A DNA stretch of 64,000 bases. It comes from Pseudomonas sp. GM78. Its GTDB lineage: Bacteria; Pseudomonadota; Gammaproteobacteria; Pseudomonadales; Pseudomonadaceae. How positions within the stretch are numbered: position 1 is the stretch's first letter; the number at the start of each line of letters is the position of its first letter. The notes beneath the pieces are model-generated. The model saw nothing but the letters and a program-made list of their open reading frames with translations, was not told the origin of the DNA and did no database searches. This document shows positions 55,019 to 63,952 of the stretch, piece by piece. The stretch lies in NCBI RefSeq assembly GCF_000282475.1, contig NZ_AKJF01000005.1, positions 58,759 to 122,758 of the forward strand. The letters run 5' to 3'. The position numbers and the translations under genes were made by a program.

Positions 55019-55987
55019 TCAGGTCGCCACTCGCGCCCCGGCGAGACTGCCGCTCAATTCATACGCCGCCAATTCCGCCTGATGCGCCGCCAACAACTCC
55101 GGCAACGAGCCGCGCAGGTACTCCACCCAGGTCTTGATCTTCGCATCCAGGTACTGCCGCGACGGATAGATCGCGTACAGGTTCAGCTCCTGGGAGCGGT
55201 ACTTGGGCATCACCCGCACCAGCGTGCCGTTACGCAAGCCGTCGATCGCTGCGTACAGCGGCAGTACACCAACGCCCATGCCGCTGGTGATCGCGGTTTT
55301 CATTGCGTCGGCCGAGTTCACCAGGAACGGCGAGCTGTTGATGGTGACCATTTCCTGGCCCTCGGGGCCGTCGAAGGCCCACTTTTCCAGGGGGATGACC
55401 GGGCTCACCAGGCGCAGGCAGGCGTGGTTCAGCAGGTCGCTGGGTTTTTGCGCGCAGCCGTTGGCTTTGACGTAGGCGGGCGATGCGCAAACGATGCTGT
55501 AGGTAATCCCCAGGCGCTGGGAGACGAAACCTGAGTCCGGCAGTTCGCTGGCGAGCACGATGGACACGTCGTACCCCTCGTCCAGCAGGTCCGGCACGCG
55601 ATTGGCCATGGTCAGGTCGAAAGTCACGTCCGGGTGGGTCTTGCGATAGCGGGCGATGGCGTCGATCACGAAGTGCTGGCCGATGCCGGTCATGGTGTGC
55701 ACCTTGAGCTGCCCGGCCGGGCGCGCGTGGGCGTCGCTGGCCTCGGCTTCGGCTTCTTCGACGTAGGTCAAAATCTGCTCGCAGCGCAGCAAGTAGCGCT
55801 TGCCGGCTTCGGTCAGGGCGATGCGTCGTGTCGTTCGGTTGAGCAGACGGGTTTGCAGGTGGGCTTCCAGGTTGGAGACCGCGCGCGAGACGTTGGCCGT
55901 GGTGGTGTCCAGTTGCACGGCGGCGGCGGTGAAGCTGCCGGCCTCGGCCACGTAACTGAAGGCGCGCATGTTTTGCAATGTGTCCAT
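55019..55987 (-). CDS. LysR-family regulator divergent from the efflux operon
   Basis: 322 aa. Winged HTH (FSYVAEAGSFTAAAVQLDTTTANVSRAVSNLEAHL) and LysR_substrate domain (VHTMTGIGQHFVIDAIARYRKTHPDV). It resembles AaeR/CrgA-group regulators, often set beside exporters of aromatic acids. The gap of 182 bp to the outer-membrane factor gene suggests it controls the downstream efflux genes. Effector not readable. Confidence 0.87.
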   Translation of the reverse strand: MDTLQNMRAFSYVAEAGSFTAAAVQLDTTTANVSRAVSNLEAHLQTRLLNRTTRRIALTEAGKRYLLRCEQILTYVEEAEAEASDAHARPAGQLKVHTMTGIGQHFVIDAIARYRKTHPDVTFDLTMANRVPDLLDEGYDVSIVLASELPDSGFVSQRLGITYSIVCASPAYVKANGCAQKPSDLLNHACLRLVSPVIPLEKWAFDGPEGQEMVTINSSPFLVNSADAMKTAITSGMGVGVLPLYAAIDGLRNGTLVRVMPKYRSQELNLYAIYPSRQYLDAKIKTWVEYLRGSLPELLAAHQAELAAYELSGSLAGARVAT

Positions 55988-56169
55988 GGGGTGCTCTCGG
56001 GTTCGATGGCAAATTGTGACACGAAGTTTCAGGGGCTGAATCCCCTACAAAGGGATTATCGCGTTAACGGTAACAAAGATTCACAGGAATCCCAGCTTAT
56101 CGCCTTCAAAACCCACCCCTAGAATTACGCCGTTCCCACGTACGTTCCCCACCTCAGGAAATCGCAGCA

Positions 56170-57669
56170 GTGCCGCGTCGCATCAGCAGAGCGCTTCAAC
56201 CCCTCAGTATTCTGGCTTTAACCCTGGCAATCAGCGGCTGCATCGGAACCGGAGGTATTGCCCCCCAGGGCAAGGCGCTGGAGGCTGATTCACTGGCCAC
56301 CGACGAAGCCATCCAGAGCGCGGCACAGGATGCGCATTGGCCCACCGCCCAATGGTGGCAGGCTTATGGCGATCCGCAACTCAATCGCTGGATCGACCTG
56401 GCCGTGCAAGGCAGCCCGACTATGGCCATGGCCGCCGCGCGGGTGCGTCAAGCCCGGTCCATGGCCGGTGTCGCCGAGTCGGCCGAGTCGATGCAGATCA
56501 ACGGCCAAACCACCCTCAAGCGCCACAACTGGCCCACCGATCAGTTCTACGGCCCCGGCGATCTGGCCAACAGCACCACCTGGGACAACAACGCCGCGCT
56601 GGGCTTCAGTTACGCCCTCGACCTCTGGGGCCGTGAAAGCAACGCCACCGAGCGAGCCGTGGACATGGCCCACATGACGGTCGCCGAAGCGCGTCAGGCG
56701 CAGCTCGAATTGCAGAACAACATCGTGCGCGTCTACATCGAACTCTCGCTGCATTACGCGCAGCGGGACATCGTCGAAGCGACATTGAAGCAGCAACAGC
56801 AAATCCTCGATCTGGCGCAAAAACGCCTGAACGGCGGCATCGGCACCCATTTCGAAGTCAGCCAGGCCGAGACACCCCTGCCGGAAACCCATCGCCAGAT
56901 CGATGCACTGGACGAGGAAATCGCCCTGAGCCGCAACCAACTGGCTGCCCTCGCAGGCAAAGGACCAGGGGAGGGCGCGCAATTGCAACGGCCGACCCTA
57001 TCGCTGGGCGCAGCGCTGAAGCTGCCGTCGTCGTTGCCGGCGCAGTTGCTCGGGCAACGTCCGGACGTCGTCGCCAGTCGCTGGCAAGTGGCAGCGCAGG
57101 CCCGGGGTGTCGATGTGGCGCATGCAGGCTTCTATCCCAACGTCGACCTGGTCGGCAGCCTGGGCTACATGGCCACGGGCGGCGGGGCGCTGGAGTTCCT
57201 GACCGGCAGGAAACTCAACTACAACGTGGGCCCGGCGATTTCCCTGCCGATTTTCGACGGCGGCCGTTTGCGCGCGGAGCTGGGTGAGGCTTCGGCGGGT
57301 TATGACATCGCTGTGGCCAGGTACAACCAGACCCTGGTCAACGCCCTGAAGAACGTCTCCGATCAGTTGATTCGTCGCGAGTCCATGGACAAGCAGCAAA
57401 CCTTCGCCGCCGAGTCGGTGGCCACGGCGCAGAAAACCTACGACATCGCGATGATCGCTTACCAGCGCGGGCTCACCGATTACCTCAACGTGCTCAATGC
57501 GCAGACGCTGTTGTTCAAGCAGCAGCAGGTGCAGCAACAGGTGCAGGCGGCGCGCTTGAGTGCGCATGCGGAACTGGTGACTGCATTGGGTGGTGGCCTC
57601 GGCGCCGGTAACGACGTGCCGACAGACAGCCAGACCGCCGCTCCGAAGACCCCGGTCCTTTTGCGGTGA
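56170..57669 (+). CDS. Outer-membrane efflux lipoprotein (NodT/OprM family)
   Basis: 499 aa from GTG 56170 behind CAGGAAA. Lipobox LAISGC gives a lipid-anchored Cys at about residue 23. Two OEP repeats follow (WWQAYGDPQLNRWIDLAV…; LPSSLPAQLLGQRPDVVASRW), with long alpha-helices. It would form the TolC-like exit duct for the FUSC/HlyD pump encoded downstream. Separated from it by a REP doublet, so expression may be partly uncoupled. Confidence 0.92.
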   Translation: MPRRISRALQPLSILALTLAISGCIGTGGIAPQGKALEADSLATDEAIQSAAQDAHWPTAQWWQAYGDPQLNRWIDLAVQGSPTMAMAAARVRQARSMAGVAESAESMQINGQTTLKRHNWPTDQFYGPGDLANSTTWDNNAALGFSYALDLWGRESNATERAVDMAHMTVAEARQAQLELQNNIVRVYIELSLHYAQRDIVEATLKQQQQILDLAQKRLNGGIGTHFEVSQAETPLPETHRQIDALDEEIALSRNQLAALAGKGPGEGAQLQRPTLSLGAALKLPSSLPAQLLGQRPDVVASRWQVAAQARGVDVAHAGFYPNVDLVGSLGYMATGGGALEFLTGRKLNYNVGPAISLPIFDGGRLRAELGEASAGYDIAVARYNQTLVNALKNVSDQLIRRESMDKQQTFAAESVATAQKTYDIAMIAYQRGLTDYLNVLNAQTLLFKQQQVQQQVQAARLSAHAELVTALGGGLGAGNDVPTDSQTAAPKTPVLLR

Positions 57670-57676
57670 ACACAAC

Positions 57677-57772
57677 ACCTGTAGGAGTGAGCCTGCTCGC
57701 GATGGGGACGGCACATCCAACATTGATGTCGACTGATACTCCGCAATCGCCAGCAGGCTGGCTCCCACAGGT
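57677..57772. repeat. REP doublet (inverted pair)
   Basis: ACCTGTAGGAGTGAGCCTGC on the left and GCAGGCTGGCTCCCACAGGT on the right face each other between the outer-membrane factor and FUSC genes. Confidence 0.85.
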
Positions 57773-57808
57773 CCCGAGTCAGGACTTAATTTCTTTGAGC
57801 AGGTTTTC

Positions 57809-59983
57809 ATGACGCCCTTGCCCGCACCCTTGCGCTGGCTCTGTTCCCTTGAATGGCGCCGGGGTTTCTTCGACTGGGCACGCAGCGACGGCGTGACCTG
57901 GGTTTACATTTTCAAGGTGTTGATCGCAGCGTTCCTGACCCTGTGGCTGGCGATGCGCCTGGAATTGCCGCAACCGCGCACGGCGATGATCACCGTGTTC
58001 ATCGTCATGCAGCCGCAAAGCGGCCAGGTGTTCGCCAAGAGTTTCTATCGCTTGCTCGGCACCTTGGCCGGTTCGGCGGTGATGGTGGCGTTGATCGCCC
58101 TGTTCGCGCAGAACACCGAACTGTTTCTCGGCGCGCTGGCAATCTGGGTCGGCATCTGCTCGGCCGGCGCGGCGCGCAGTCGCAACTTCCGCGCCTATGG
58201 TTTCGTGCTGGCCGGCTACACCGCGGCGATGGTCGGATTGCCGGCGCTGGCGCACCCCGAGGGCGCGTTCATGATGGCGGTCTGGCGGGTGCTGGAAATC
58301 TCCCTGGGGATTCTCTGCTCGACACTGGTCAGCGCCGCGATCCTGCCGCAAACCACCAGCGCGGCCATGCGCAATGCCTTGTATCAGCGCTTCGGGGTGT
58401 TCGCCCTGTTCGTCACCGATGGCTTGCGCGGCCGCAGCAAGCGCGACGCATTCGAGGCCAGCAACGTGCGCTTCATCGCCGAGGCAGTAGGGTTGGAAGG
58501 GCTGCGCAGCGTGACGGTGTTCGAAGACCCGCACATGCGTCGGCGCAACGGTCGTCTCAGTCGCCTGAACAGCGAGTTCATGGGCATCACCACGCGTTTC
58601 AACGCCTTGCACCAGTTGCTCGAACGCCTGCGCAGCAGCGGCTGCGACCATGCGGAGGCGGCGATCAAACCGGGTTTGCAGGATCTCGCAGAGCTGCTCG
58701 ACGGCTTCAGCGGTCGCGCCCTGACCAGTGCCGATGCGGCACGGCTGGTCACAGCGCTGACGGCGTACAAGGAAGGTTTGCCGTCACGGGTGCGCAGCCT
58801 GCGGGCGATCTATCAGCAGAGCAACCCGACTGACGCCGAACAACTGGATTTCCACACCGCCTACGAACTGCTCTATCGCTTCGTCGATGACTTGCACAGT
58901 TATGCACAGACCCACGCGTCCCTGGCTGATCACAGTCATGAGCGAGAGAATTGGGACGAACCCTTCACACCGCAAACCAACTGGCTGGCGTCGGCGGCTT
59001 CGGGGATTCGTGCCTCGTTCATTCTCCTGGTGCTGGGCAGCTATTGGGTGGCCACGGCGTGGCCGAGCGGGGCAACCATGACCTTGGTCGCCGCTGCCAC
59101 CGTGGGGCTGTCCGCCGCCACGCCGAACCCCAAGCGCATGGCGTTCCAGATGGCTTGCGGCACCTTGCTCGGAGCGGTGATCGGCTTCGCCGAGATGTTT
59201 TTCATTTACCCGTGGATCGATGGTTTCCCCTTGCTGTGCGTGACGCTCGCACCGGTGTTCGTGCTGGGCGCGTTCCTGGCATCGCGGCCGCAATACGCGG
59301 GCGTCGGGGTGGGCTTGCTGATTTTCTTCAGCATCGGTTCGGTACCGGACAACCTCACGGTCTACAACCCCTACACCTTCATCAACGACTACATCGCCAT
59401 GGTGATCGGCATGCTGGTGTGCGCGGCGGCCGGGGCAATCATCCTGCCGCCCAACAGCCGCTGGTTGTGGCGACGCCTGGAACAGGATCTGCGTGGCCAG
59501 GTGGTGTACGCCATCAGCGGCAAGCTCAAGGGCCTGGCGTCGAGCTTCGAAAGCCGCACCCGCGATCTGGTGCATCAGGCCTACGGCTTCGCGGCGGGGC
59601 AGCCGCAGGTCCAACGCGACCTGCTGCGCTGGATGTTCGTGGTGCTGGAAGTCGGGCACGCGATCATCGAATTGCGCAAGGAACAGGCGATCCTGCCGGT
59701 GCATCCGGCGTACGCCGAATCCCAGCCGTGGCGCCAGTCGATCCGCGTGATGGGCCGTTCGCTGGTGCGGCTGTTCCTGCAACCGGGCCAGAGCAATCTG
59801 GAGCGCGCCCTGATCGCCGTCGACCATGCCATCAGCCGCGTGCAAGCCACCGATGAGCCCTTCGCCCCGCACTTCGATACGTCGGCGTTACGTCGGGTAA
59901 AGAGTTACCTGCACTTCATTCGCACTTCGTTGCTGGATCCGCAATCGCCCCTGTCCAGCTACGCCCAGGACCCAAGGACTTGA
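57809..59983 (+). CDS. FUSC-family inner-membrane exporter (AaeB-like)
   Basis: 724 aa. N-terminal six-helix block (WVYIFKVLIAAFLTLWLAMRLELPQPRTAMITVFIVMQPQSG), a cytoplasmic linker, and a second membrane block from about residue 390 (SAASGIRASFILLVLGSYWVATAWPSGATM). This is the two-module FUSC architecture of AaeB, the p-hydroxybenzoate/aromatic-acid efflux pump. It overlaps nothing but ends three bases before the DUF1656 ATG, so it is coupled to it. Confidence 0.9.
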   Translation: MTPLPAPLRWLCSLEWRRGFFDWARSDGVTWVYIFKVLIAAFLTLWLAMRLELPQPRTAMITVFIVMQPQSGQVFAKSFYRLLGTLAGSAVMVALIALFAQNTELFLGALAIWVGICSAGAARSRNFRAYGFVLAGYTAAMVGLPALAHPEGAFMMAVWRVLEISLGILCSTLVSAAILPQTTSAAMRNALYQRFGVFALFVTDGLRGRSKRDAFEASNVRFIAEAVGLEGLRSVTVFEDPHMRRRNGRLSRLNSEFMGITTRFNALHQLLERLRSSGCDHAEAAIKPGLQDLAELLDGFSGRALTSADAARLVTALTAYKEGLPSRVRSLRAIYQQSNPTDAEQLDFHTAYELLYRFVDDLHSYAQTHASLADHSHERENWDEPFTPQTNWLASAASGIRASFILLVLGSYWVATAWPSGATMTLVAAATVGLSAATPNPKRMAFQMACGTLLGAVIGFAEMFFIYPWIDGFPLLCVTLAPVFVLGAFLASRPQYAGVGVGLLIFFSIGSVPDNLTVYNPYTFINDYIAMVIGMLVCAAAGAIILPPNSRWLWRRLEQDLRGQVVYAISGKLKGLASSFESRTRDLVHQAYGFAAGQPQVQRDLLRWMFVVLEVGHAIIELRKEQAILPVHPAYAESQPWRQSIRVMGRSLVRLFLQPGQSNLERALIAVDHAISRVQATDEPFAPHFDTSALRRVKSYLHFIRTSLLDPQSPLSSYAQDPRT

Positions 59984-59985
59984 AC

Positions 59986-60186
59986 ATGCCCCGTGAAATC
60001 GCCTTCCACGGCGTCTACATGCCGACCATGACCCTGATGTTTTTGATTGCCGCAGTGTTGGCTTGGGGATTTGACCGGTTCCTGTCCGGGTTTGACCTGT
60101 ACCGCTTCTTCTGGCACCCGGCGCTGCTGCGCCTGAGCCTGTTTACCTGTCTGTTCGGCGCCCTGGCGCTGACTGTCTACCGTTGA
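59986..60186 (+). CDS. DUF1656 small membrane protein (AaeX-like)
   Basis: 66 aa, two hydrophobic helices (MTLMFLIAAVLAWGFDRFL; LLRLSLFTCLFGALALTVY). The opening MPREIAFHGVYMPTM is the DUF1656 signature. Members lie between FUSC pumps and HlyD adaptors, exactly as here. ATG 59986 is two bases after the FUSC stop codon. Confidence 0.9.
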   Translation: MPREIAFHGVYMPTMTLMFLIAAVLAWGFDRFLSGFDLYRFFWHPALLRLSLFTCLFGALALTVYR

Positions 60187-60196
60187 GAACGCACTG

Positions 60197-61057
60197 ATGA
60201 AAAAGCTTTTCAGCCTGCTCGCGACCCTGTTGGTGCTGGCCCTCGCGATATGGATCGGCCGCTCCCTGTGGGAGCACTACATGAATACTCCATGGACCCG
60301 CGATGGCCGGGTGCGCGCCGACATCATCAACGTGGCCGCCGATGTCACGGGCGAAGTGGTGGATGTGCCGGTACGCGACAACCAATTGGTGAAGAAGGGC
60401 GATCTGTTGATGCGCATCGACCCCGAGCATTACCGCCTCGCGGTCAAGCAGGCGCAGTCACTGGTGGCATCGCGCAAGGCCACCTGGGAGATGCGCAAGG
60501 TCAACGCCCATCGCCGTGCCGACCTGGACAACCTGGTGATCTCCAGGGAAAACCGCGACGACGCCAGCAACATCGCCGACTCGGCCCTGGCCGACTACCA
60601 GCACGCCCAGGCCCAACTCGAAGCCGCCGAACTCAACCTCAAGCGCACCGAAGTGCGTGCGGCCGTCGACGGCTACGTGACCAATCTGAACGTGCATCGC
60701 GGTGACTACGCGCGCATCGGCGAAGCGAAGATGGCCGTGGTCGACATGAACTCGTTCTGGGTCTACGGCTTCTTCGAAGAAACCAAGCTGCCCCACGTGC
60801 GCGTCGGCGACAAGGCCGACATGCAACTGATGAGCGGCGAAGTGCTCAAGGGCCATGTGGAAAGCATCTCGCGCGGCATCTACGACCGCGACAACCCGGA
60901 AAGCCGCGAGCTGATCGCCGACGTCAACCCGACCTTCAACTGGGTGCGCCTGGCCCAGCGCGTGCCGGTGCGGATTCACATCGATGAAGTGCCGGAGGGG
61001 GTGCTGTTGGCGGCGGGGATTACGTGCACGGTGGTGGTGAAACAGAGCTCCGAATAG
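60197..61057 (+). CDS. HlyD-family periplasmic adaptor (AaeA-like)
   Basis: 286 aa. N-terminal membrane anchor (LFSLLATLLVLALAIWIG), then the biotinyl-lipoyl halves (TRDGRVRADIINVAADVTGEV; EVRAAVDGYVTNLNVHRGDYA) flanking a coiled-coil hairpin, and a beta-barrel domain (FWVYGFFEETKLPHVRVGDKA). It links the FUSC pump to the outer-membrane factor. Its last 38 bp overlap, antisense, the end of the delta-60 repeat gene. Confidence 0.92.
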   Translation: MKKLFSLLATLLVLALAIWIGRSLWEHYMNTPWTRDGRVRADIINVAADVTGEVVDVPVRDNQLVKKGDLLMRIDPEHYRLAVKQAQSLVASRKATWEMRKVNAHRRADLDNLVISRENRDDASNIADSALADYQHAQAQLEAAELNLKRTEVRAAVDGYVTNLNVHRGDYARIGEAKMAVVDMNSFWVYGFFEETKLPHVRVGDKADMQLMSGEVLKGHVESISRGIYDRDNPESRELIADVNPTFNWVRLAQRVPVRIHIDEVPEGVLLAAGITCTVVVKQSSE

Positions 61058-61778
61058 CCGGCGTCGTCAGGCTGCCGCGATCATCGATGTCAATCAACAA
61101 CTCCCGTTGTCGGGATTGACCCGCACCTCCGGCAACCTGGAACTTATTGCTGTCTTGTTGCGCAATCGCGTAGAACCCGGTGTCTGCATTGGGGCGGCCG
61201 ATCAGGAGGAATCCGCCGATACCAAACTTTGAGTTGAGTGTGCCGTCGGGATTGAGCATCACCAGAAGCCCCTGCTTCAGCTCACCCAGCGGCTGCGCAA
61301 GGCCGGCGACCAGGATTCGGCCGTTATCCAGGATATGGCAATGGTTCAGAGACGTGGAGGCCGCTGCATCCGGCAGTTTGATTTCAACCCGCCCGTCATT
61401 ACCGAACGTTCTTACCGGGAAACCCAGGGCATCAAATTTGAGAAGCGTCGCTGTTTCGACTGCGCCCGTGCCTGTTGTGTAGTTGGCTCCAGCGATAATG
61501 CTGCCACTGGCAAGGGTCTTGATTACAGTCGCTCCACCCATGGAGGGCGCGCGATCGCTCGTGTTTCTGACGATGACTCGTCCATTGTCACCGAAGTTCT
61601 TGTCCCAGGCGCCATGTCTGTCGATGCACTGAATCTCCAGAGGTGGGGCCTGGTAGTCAGGTGATCTTGACCAGCCGACCATAAAGACTCGACCGTCGGC
61701 TATGGCTGTGTGCTCACAGGCTCCATCGCGGTTTCCCGCTGTGTAGTTGGAAGGAGTGGGTAGGCGCCGGGCAGTCAT
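61020..61778 (-). CDS. Delta-60 repeat protein, probably 3'-truncated
   Basis: 252 aa from ATG 61778, behind AGGAGGGAG. Contains three delta-60-type repeats (IDRHGAWDKNFGDNGRVIV; FDALGFPVRTFGNDGRVEI; LNPDGTLNSKFGIGGFLLI), each around 55-60 residues apart, predicted to form a beta-propeller-like fold. No signal peptide. The last residues (RSSVSPPPCT) are encoded on the complement of the 3' end of the HlyD gene and do not resemble the family, suggesting the original C-terminus was lost. Function unknown. Confidence 0.7.
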   Translation of the reverse strand: MTARRLPTPSNYTAGNRDGACEHTAIADGRVFMVGWSRSPDYQAPPLEIQCIDRHGAWDKNFGDNGRVIVRNTSDRAPSMGGATVIKTLASGSIIAGANYTTGTGAVETATLLKFDALGFPVRTFGNDGRVEIKLPDAAASTSLNHCHILDNGRILVAGLAQPLGELKQGLLVMLNPDGTLNSKFGIGGFLLIGRPNADTGFYAIAQQDSNKFQVAGGAGQSRQRELLIDIDDRGSLTTPAIRSSVSPPPCT

Positions 61779-61843
61779 GTCGACTCCCTCCTGCATCAAG
61801 CTTCAGTTGCCGGGAAGCAAACTTTGAACTGACCTGACGCAGG

Positions 61844-61873
61844 TTGTCTACTGTCAACTCTGACAGTAGACAA
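61844..61873. promoter_or_regulatory. Perfect inverted repeat upstream of the delta-60 gene
   Basis: TTGTCTACTGTC (61844-61855), six-base loop, GACAGTAGACAA (61862-61873): a perfect 12-bp dyad. The inner part reads CTGT-N8-ACAG, the LexA skeleton, but the centre (CAACTCTG) is not A/T-rich. No T-run follows, so it looks like an operator rather than a terminator. Confidence 0.55.
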
Positions 61874-61918
61874 GGATAAATGCTGTGTGTGGGGGCTGCG
61901 ATTCGACGCGCCCCGGTC

Positions 61919-62314
61919 TTACTCCTTGCAAAACGTCTCGTGCAAATGCCGCCAGAAAATCTTCCCATCCTCCTTCTCGAACACCACGGTAGAGCGGCGA
62001 TCCGAGTGCAGTCCCGTCGCATCGGTCTGATGCTCGCGATAACTCACGGTCGCACCGCCGTCATGCAACGAGATGCCACGCAGCTCGCTGAGTTCGATCC
62101 TGAACCCGAGTTTCTTGCCGCCCGCCATCAGGAACAATTCGTTCAACGCCGCAAAATCCAATACCCGTCCTAACGGCGAGACCATGGAAAATTGCGCTGA
62201 AAATCGCGTCAGCAACTGTTCGAGTTCGGACAGTTTTCGTTCCTCGGAGAGCCATTGTTCGATGGCCACGTGGGCCTGGATTACTTCTTCAAAGTATTCG
62301 GTGAAGTCGGTCAT
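61919..62314 (-). CDS. DUF4440/NTF2-like protein
   Basis: 131 aa. Alpha+beta cone pattern: TEYFEEVIQAHVAIEQWLSE, LLTRFSAQFSMVSPLGRVLD, FRIELSELRGISLHDGGATVSYREHQ, RRSTVVFEKEDGKIFWRHLHETF. Small cytosolic member of the SnoaL/DUF4440 group, which bind or transform small molecules; ligand unknown. Not obviously linked to neighbours. Confidence 0.78.
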   Translation of the reverse strand: MTDFTEYFEEVIQAHVAIEQWLSEERKLSELEQLLTRFSAQFSMVSPLGRVLDFAALNELFLMAGGKKLGFRIELSELRGISLHDGGATVSYREHQTDATGLHSDRRSTVVFEKEDGKIFWRHLHETFCKE

Positions 62315-62353
62315 GTTGTTTCCCGAAAATTCTACAGCGACTGTTCTGACGTC

Positions 62354-62414
62354 TTCGCGAGCAGGCTCGCTCCCACAGGGGAATGCATTTCAACTGTGGG
62401 AGCCTGCTCGCGAA
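62354..62414. repeat. REP doublet (inverted pair)
   Basis: TTCGCGAGCAGGCTCGCTCC and GGAGCCTGCTCGCGAA face each other across a short spacer, just downstream of the SDR gene stop. Confidence 0.85.
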
Positions 62415-62429
62415 AGTGTCGACTCGGTG

Positions 62430-63254
62430 TCAGAGCTGCCCGCGCAACCCGAATCGCTTCATCAACGCCGACTCCAGCAAGCCCTTGGGCAACAACCCCG
62501 CCATCAATGGCAATGCCCGACTGCCGTTGCCGAGACGAATCAGCCGTGGCGGCCTGCTCTGCTGCACGGCCTTGAGTAACCCGGCGGCAAACTCACTGGC
62601 CGGCGTCGGGTTGTCCTGGGAGGCCTTGGCCCGTGCCCGAATGCCTTCGCGCAGCGGGAACCAGGGTGACTGTTCGCTGATCAGTTGCTCGGCTTCGTGG
62701 CCGGCATTCTTGGCGAAACTGGAGGCGATGGCGCCTGGCTGCACCTCCATGACCCGCACGCCAAACGGTGCCAGTTCCATGCGCAAGGCATCGCTCAAGG
62801 CATGCACCGCGGCTTTGGAGGCGCAGTAAGCGCCTGCGAACGGCGTCACCAGAACCCCCGAAACGCTGCCGATATTCACCACGATGCCTTTGGCCCGACG
62901 CAATACCGGAAACAACGCCCGGGTCACGCCAACGATGGCGAACACGTTGGTTTCGAACTGGCGTTGCATCGCCTGCACGCCACCATCGAGCAACGGGCCC
63001 ATGGCGCCATAGCCGGCGTTATTGATCAGCACATCGAGGCCGCCATATTGCCGGTTGATCCGTTCGCTCAGCTGTTCGAGTGCCTGGCCATCGTTGACAT
63101 CCAGTTGCACGGCGGTAAAACCGGCGGCGGTCAGCGCTGCGACATCTTCAGCCTTGCGGGCGCTGGCCCAGACTTCGTAGCCGGCCGCCTTGAACGCATC
63201 GGCGAGGGCGCGGCCGATGCCGCTGGAACATCCGGTAATCAACGCAACGGGCAT
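62430..63254 (-). CDS. SDR family oxidoreductase
   Basis: 274 aa. TGCSSGIGRALADAF at residues about 7-21 and WASARK (Arg favours NADPH), NNAGYG, and active-site GSVSGVLVTPFAGAYCASKAA (Ser, Tyr, Lys). Classical SDR of the retinol-dehydrogenase/YbbO-like kind; substrate unknown. ATG 63254 is chosen because the Rossmann strand begins directly after it; the upstream open region belongs to the next gene. Confidence 0.88.
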   Translation of the reverse strand: MPVALITGCSSGIGRALADAFKAAGYEVWASARKAEDVAALTAAGFTAVQLDVNDGQALEQLSERINRQYGGLDVLINNAGYGAMGPLLDGGVQAMQRQFETNVFAIVGVTRALFPVLRRAKGIVVNIGSVSGVLVTPFAGAYCASKAAVHALSDALRMELAPFGVRVMEVQPGAIASSFAKNAGHEAEQLISEQSPWFPLREGIRARAKASQDNPTPASEFAAGLLKAVQQSRPPRLIRLGNGSRALPLMAGLLPKGLLESALMKRFGLRGQL

Positions 63255-63288
63255 GGCGCGGTCCTTGTGCAAAACGGTGTGGGAAAGC

Positions 63289-63753
63289 TCAGTCGGAGAA
63301 ACTACCGTGCAAACGCTCGGCGCGAAACTCCAAAGTTTCCGGGCGATAGCCGGGGCGCAGTGGCGGCAACGGCAAGCAGTCTTCCCAGTTGCCACCGGCC
63401 TGTAACTCGCCAGGCCCGCGGTAGCGTGGGGCGGTGTACTGATTGTCGGCGAGGTTGACCGTGTCGCCCGGCGCATAAGCGGCAACACGCCAGCGCAATT
63501 CGGTCAGTGGTACATCGTTGCCGTTGTTCATGGTCAGTTGCAGCGGTCGGTCTGCCGGACAGTGCTGCGGTGCGTAGCTGATGCGCAACTCCAGGCGCTC
63601 CAGTTGCTTGAGCTCGCGGTGATCCATCCAGATGACCCAGGTCGCGACGATGCCCAGGCCCACGGCAGCCGCCATGGACACCGGCAAGGCCTTGGCCGGA
63701 TAGCGCAGCAACAGGATCAGCCAGGTGATGACCAGCAGGACGCCGATGAACAT
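63289..63753 (-). CDS. Small membrane-anchored protein, unknown function
   Basis: 154 aa. Two N-terminal hydrophobic helices (MFIGVLLVITWLILLLRYP; VSMAAAVGLGIVATWVIWM) and a soluble C-terminal beta domain (LERLELRISYAPQHCPADRPLQLTMNNGN…WRVAAYAPGD). Relatives in Pseudomonas are sometimes labelled 'multidrug transporter', but its size and layout do not support transport. Immediately upstream of the SDR gene (34 bp), possibly co-transcribed. Confidence 0.7.
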   Translation of the reverse strand: MFIGVLLVITWLILLLRYPAKALPVSMAAAVGLGIVATWVIWMDHRELKQLERLELRISYAPQHCPADRPLQLTMNNGNDVPLTELRWRVAAYAPGDTVNLADNQYTAPRYRGPGELQAGGNWEDCLPLPPLRPGYRPETLEFRAERLHGSFSD

Positions 63754-63841
63754 GACGCGAAACCTTGTGGGATGGAGAAGACCATCCTACCTAAGCGTGG
63801 GGGAGGTTGGCGATGGCTGAGATTTTTGCGGCGGATGTGCT

Positions 63842-63944
63842 GGCCTCATCGCGGGCAAGCCCGCTCCCACAGTGATTAGCGTCGAGCACAAAATCTGTGA
63901 ACAACAGATAACCCTGTGGGAGCGGGCTTGCCCGCGATGAGGCC
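63842..63944. repeat. REP doublet (inverted pair)
   Basis: GGCCTCATCGCGGGCAAGCC at the left and GGCTTGCCCGCGATGAGGCC at the right are exact reverse complements. Confidence 0.9.
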
Positions 63945-63952
63945 GGCCGAGG

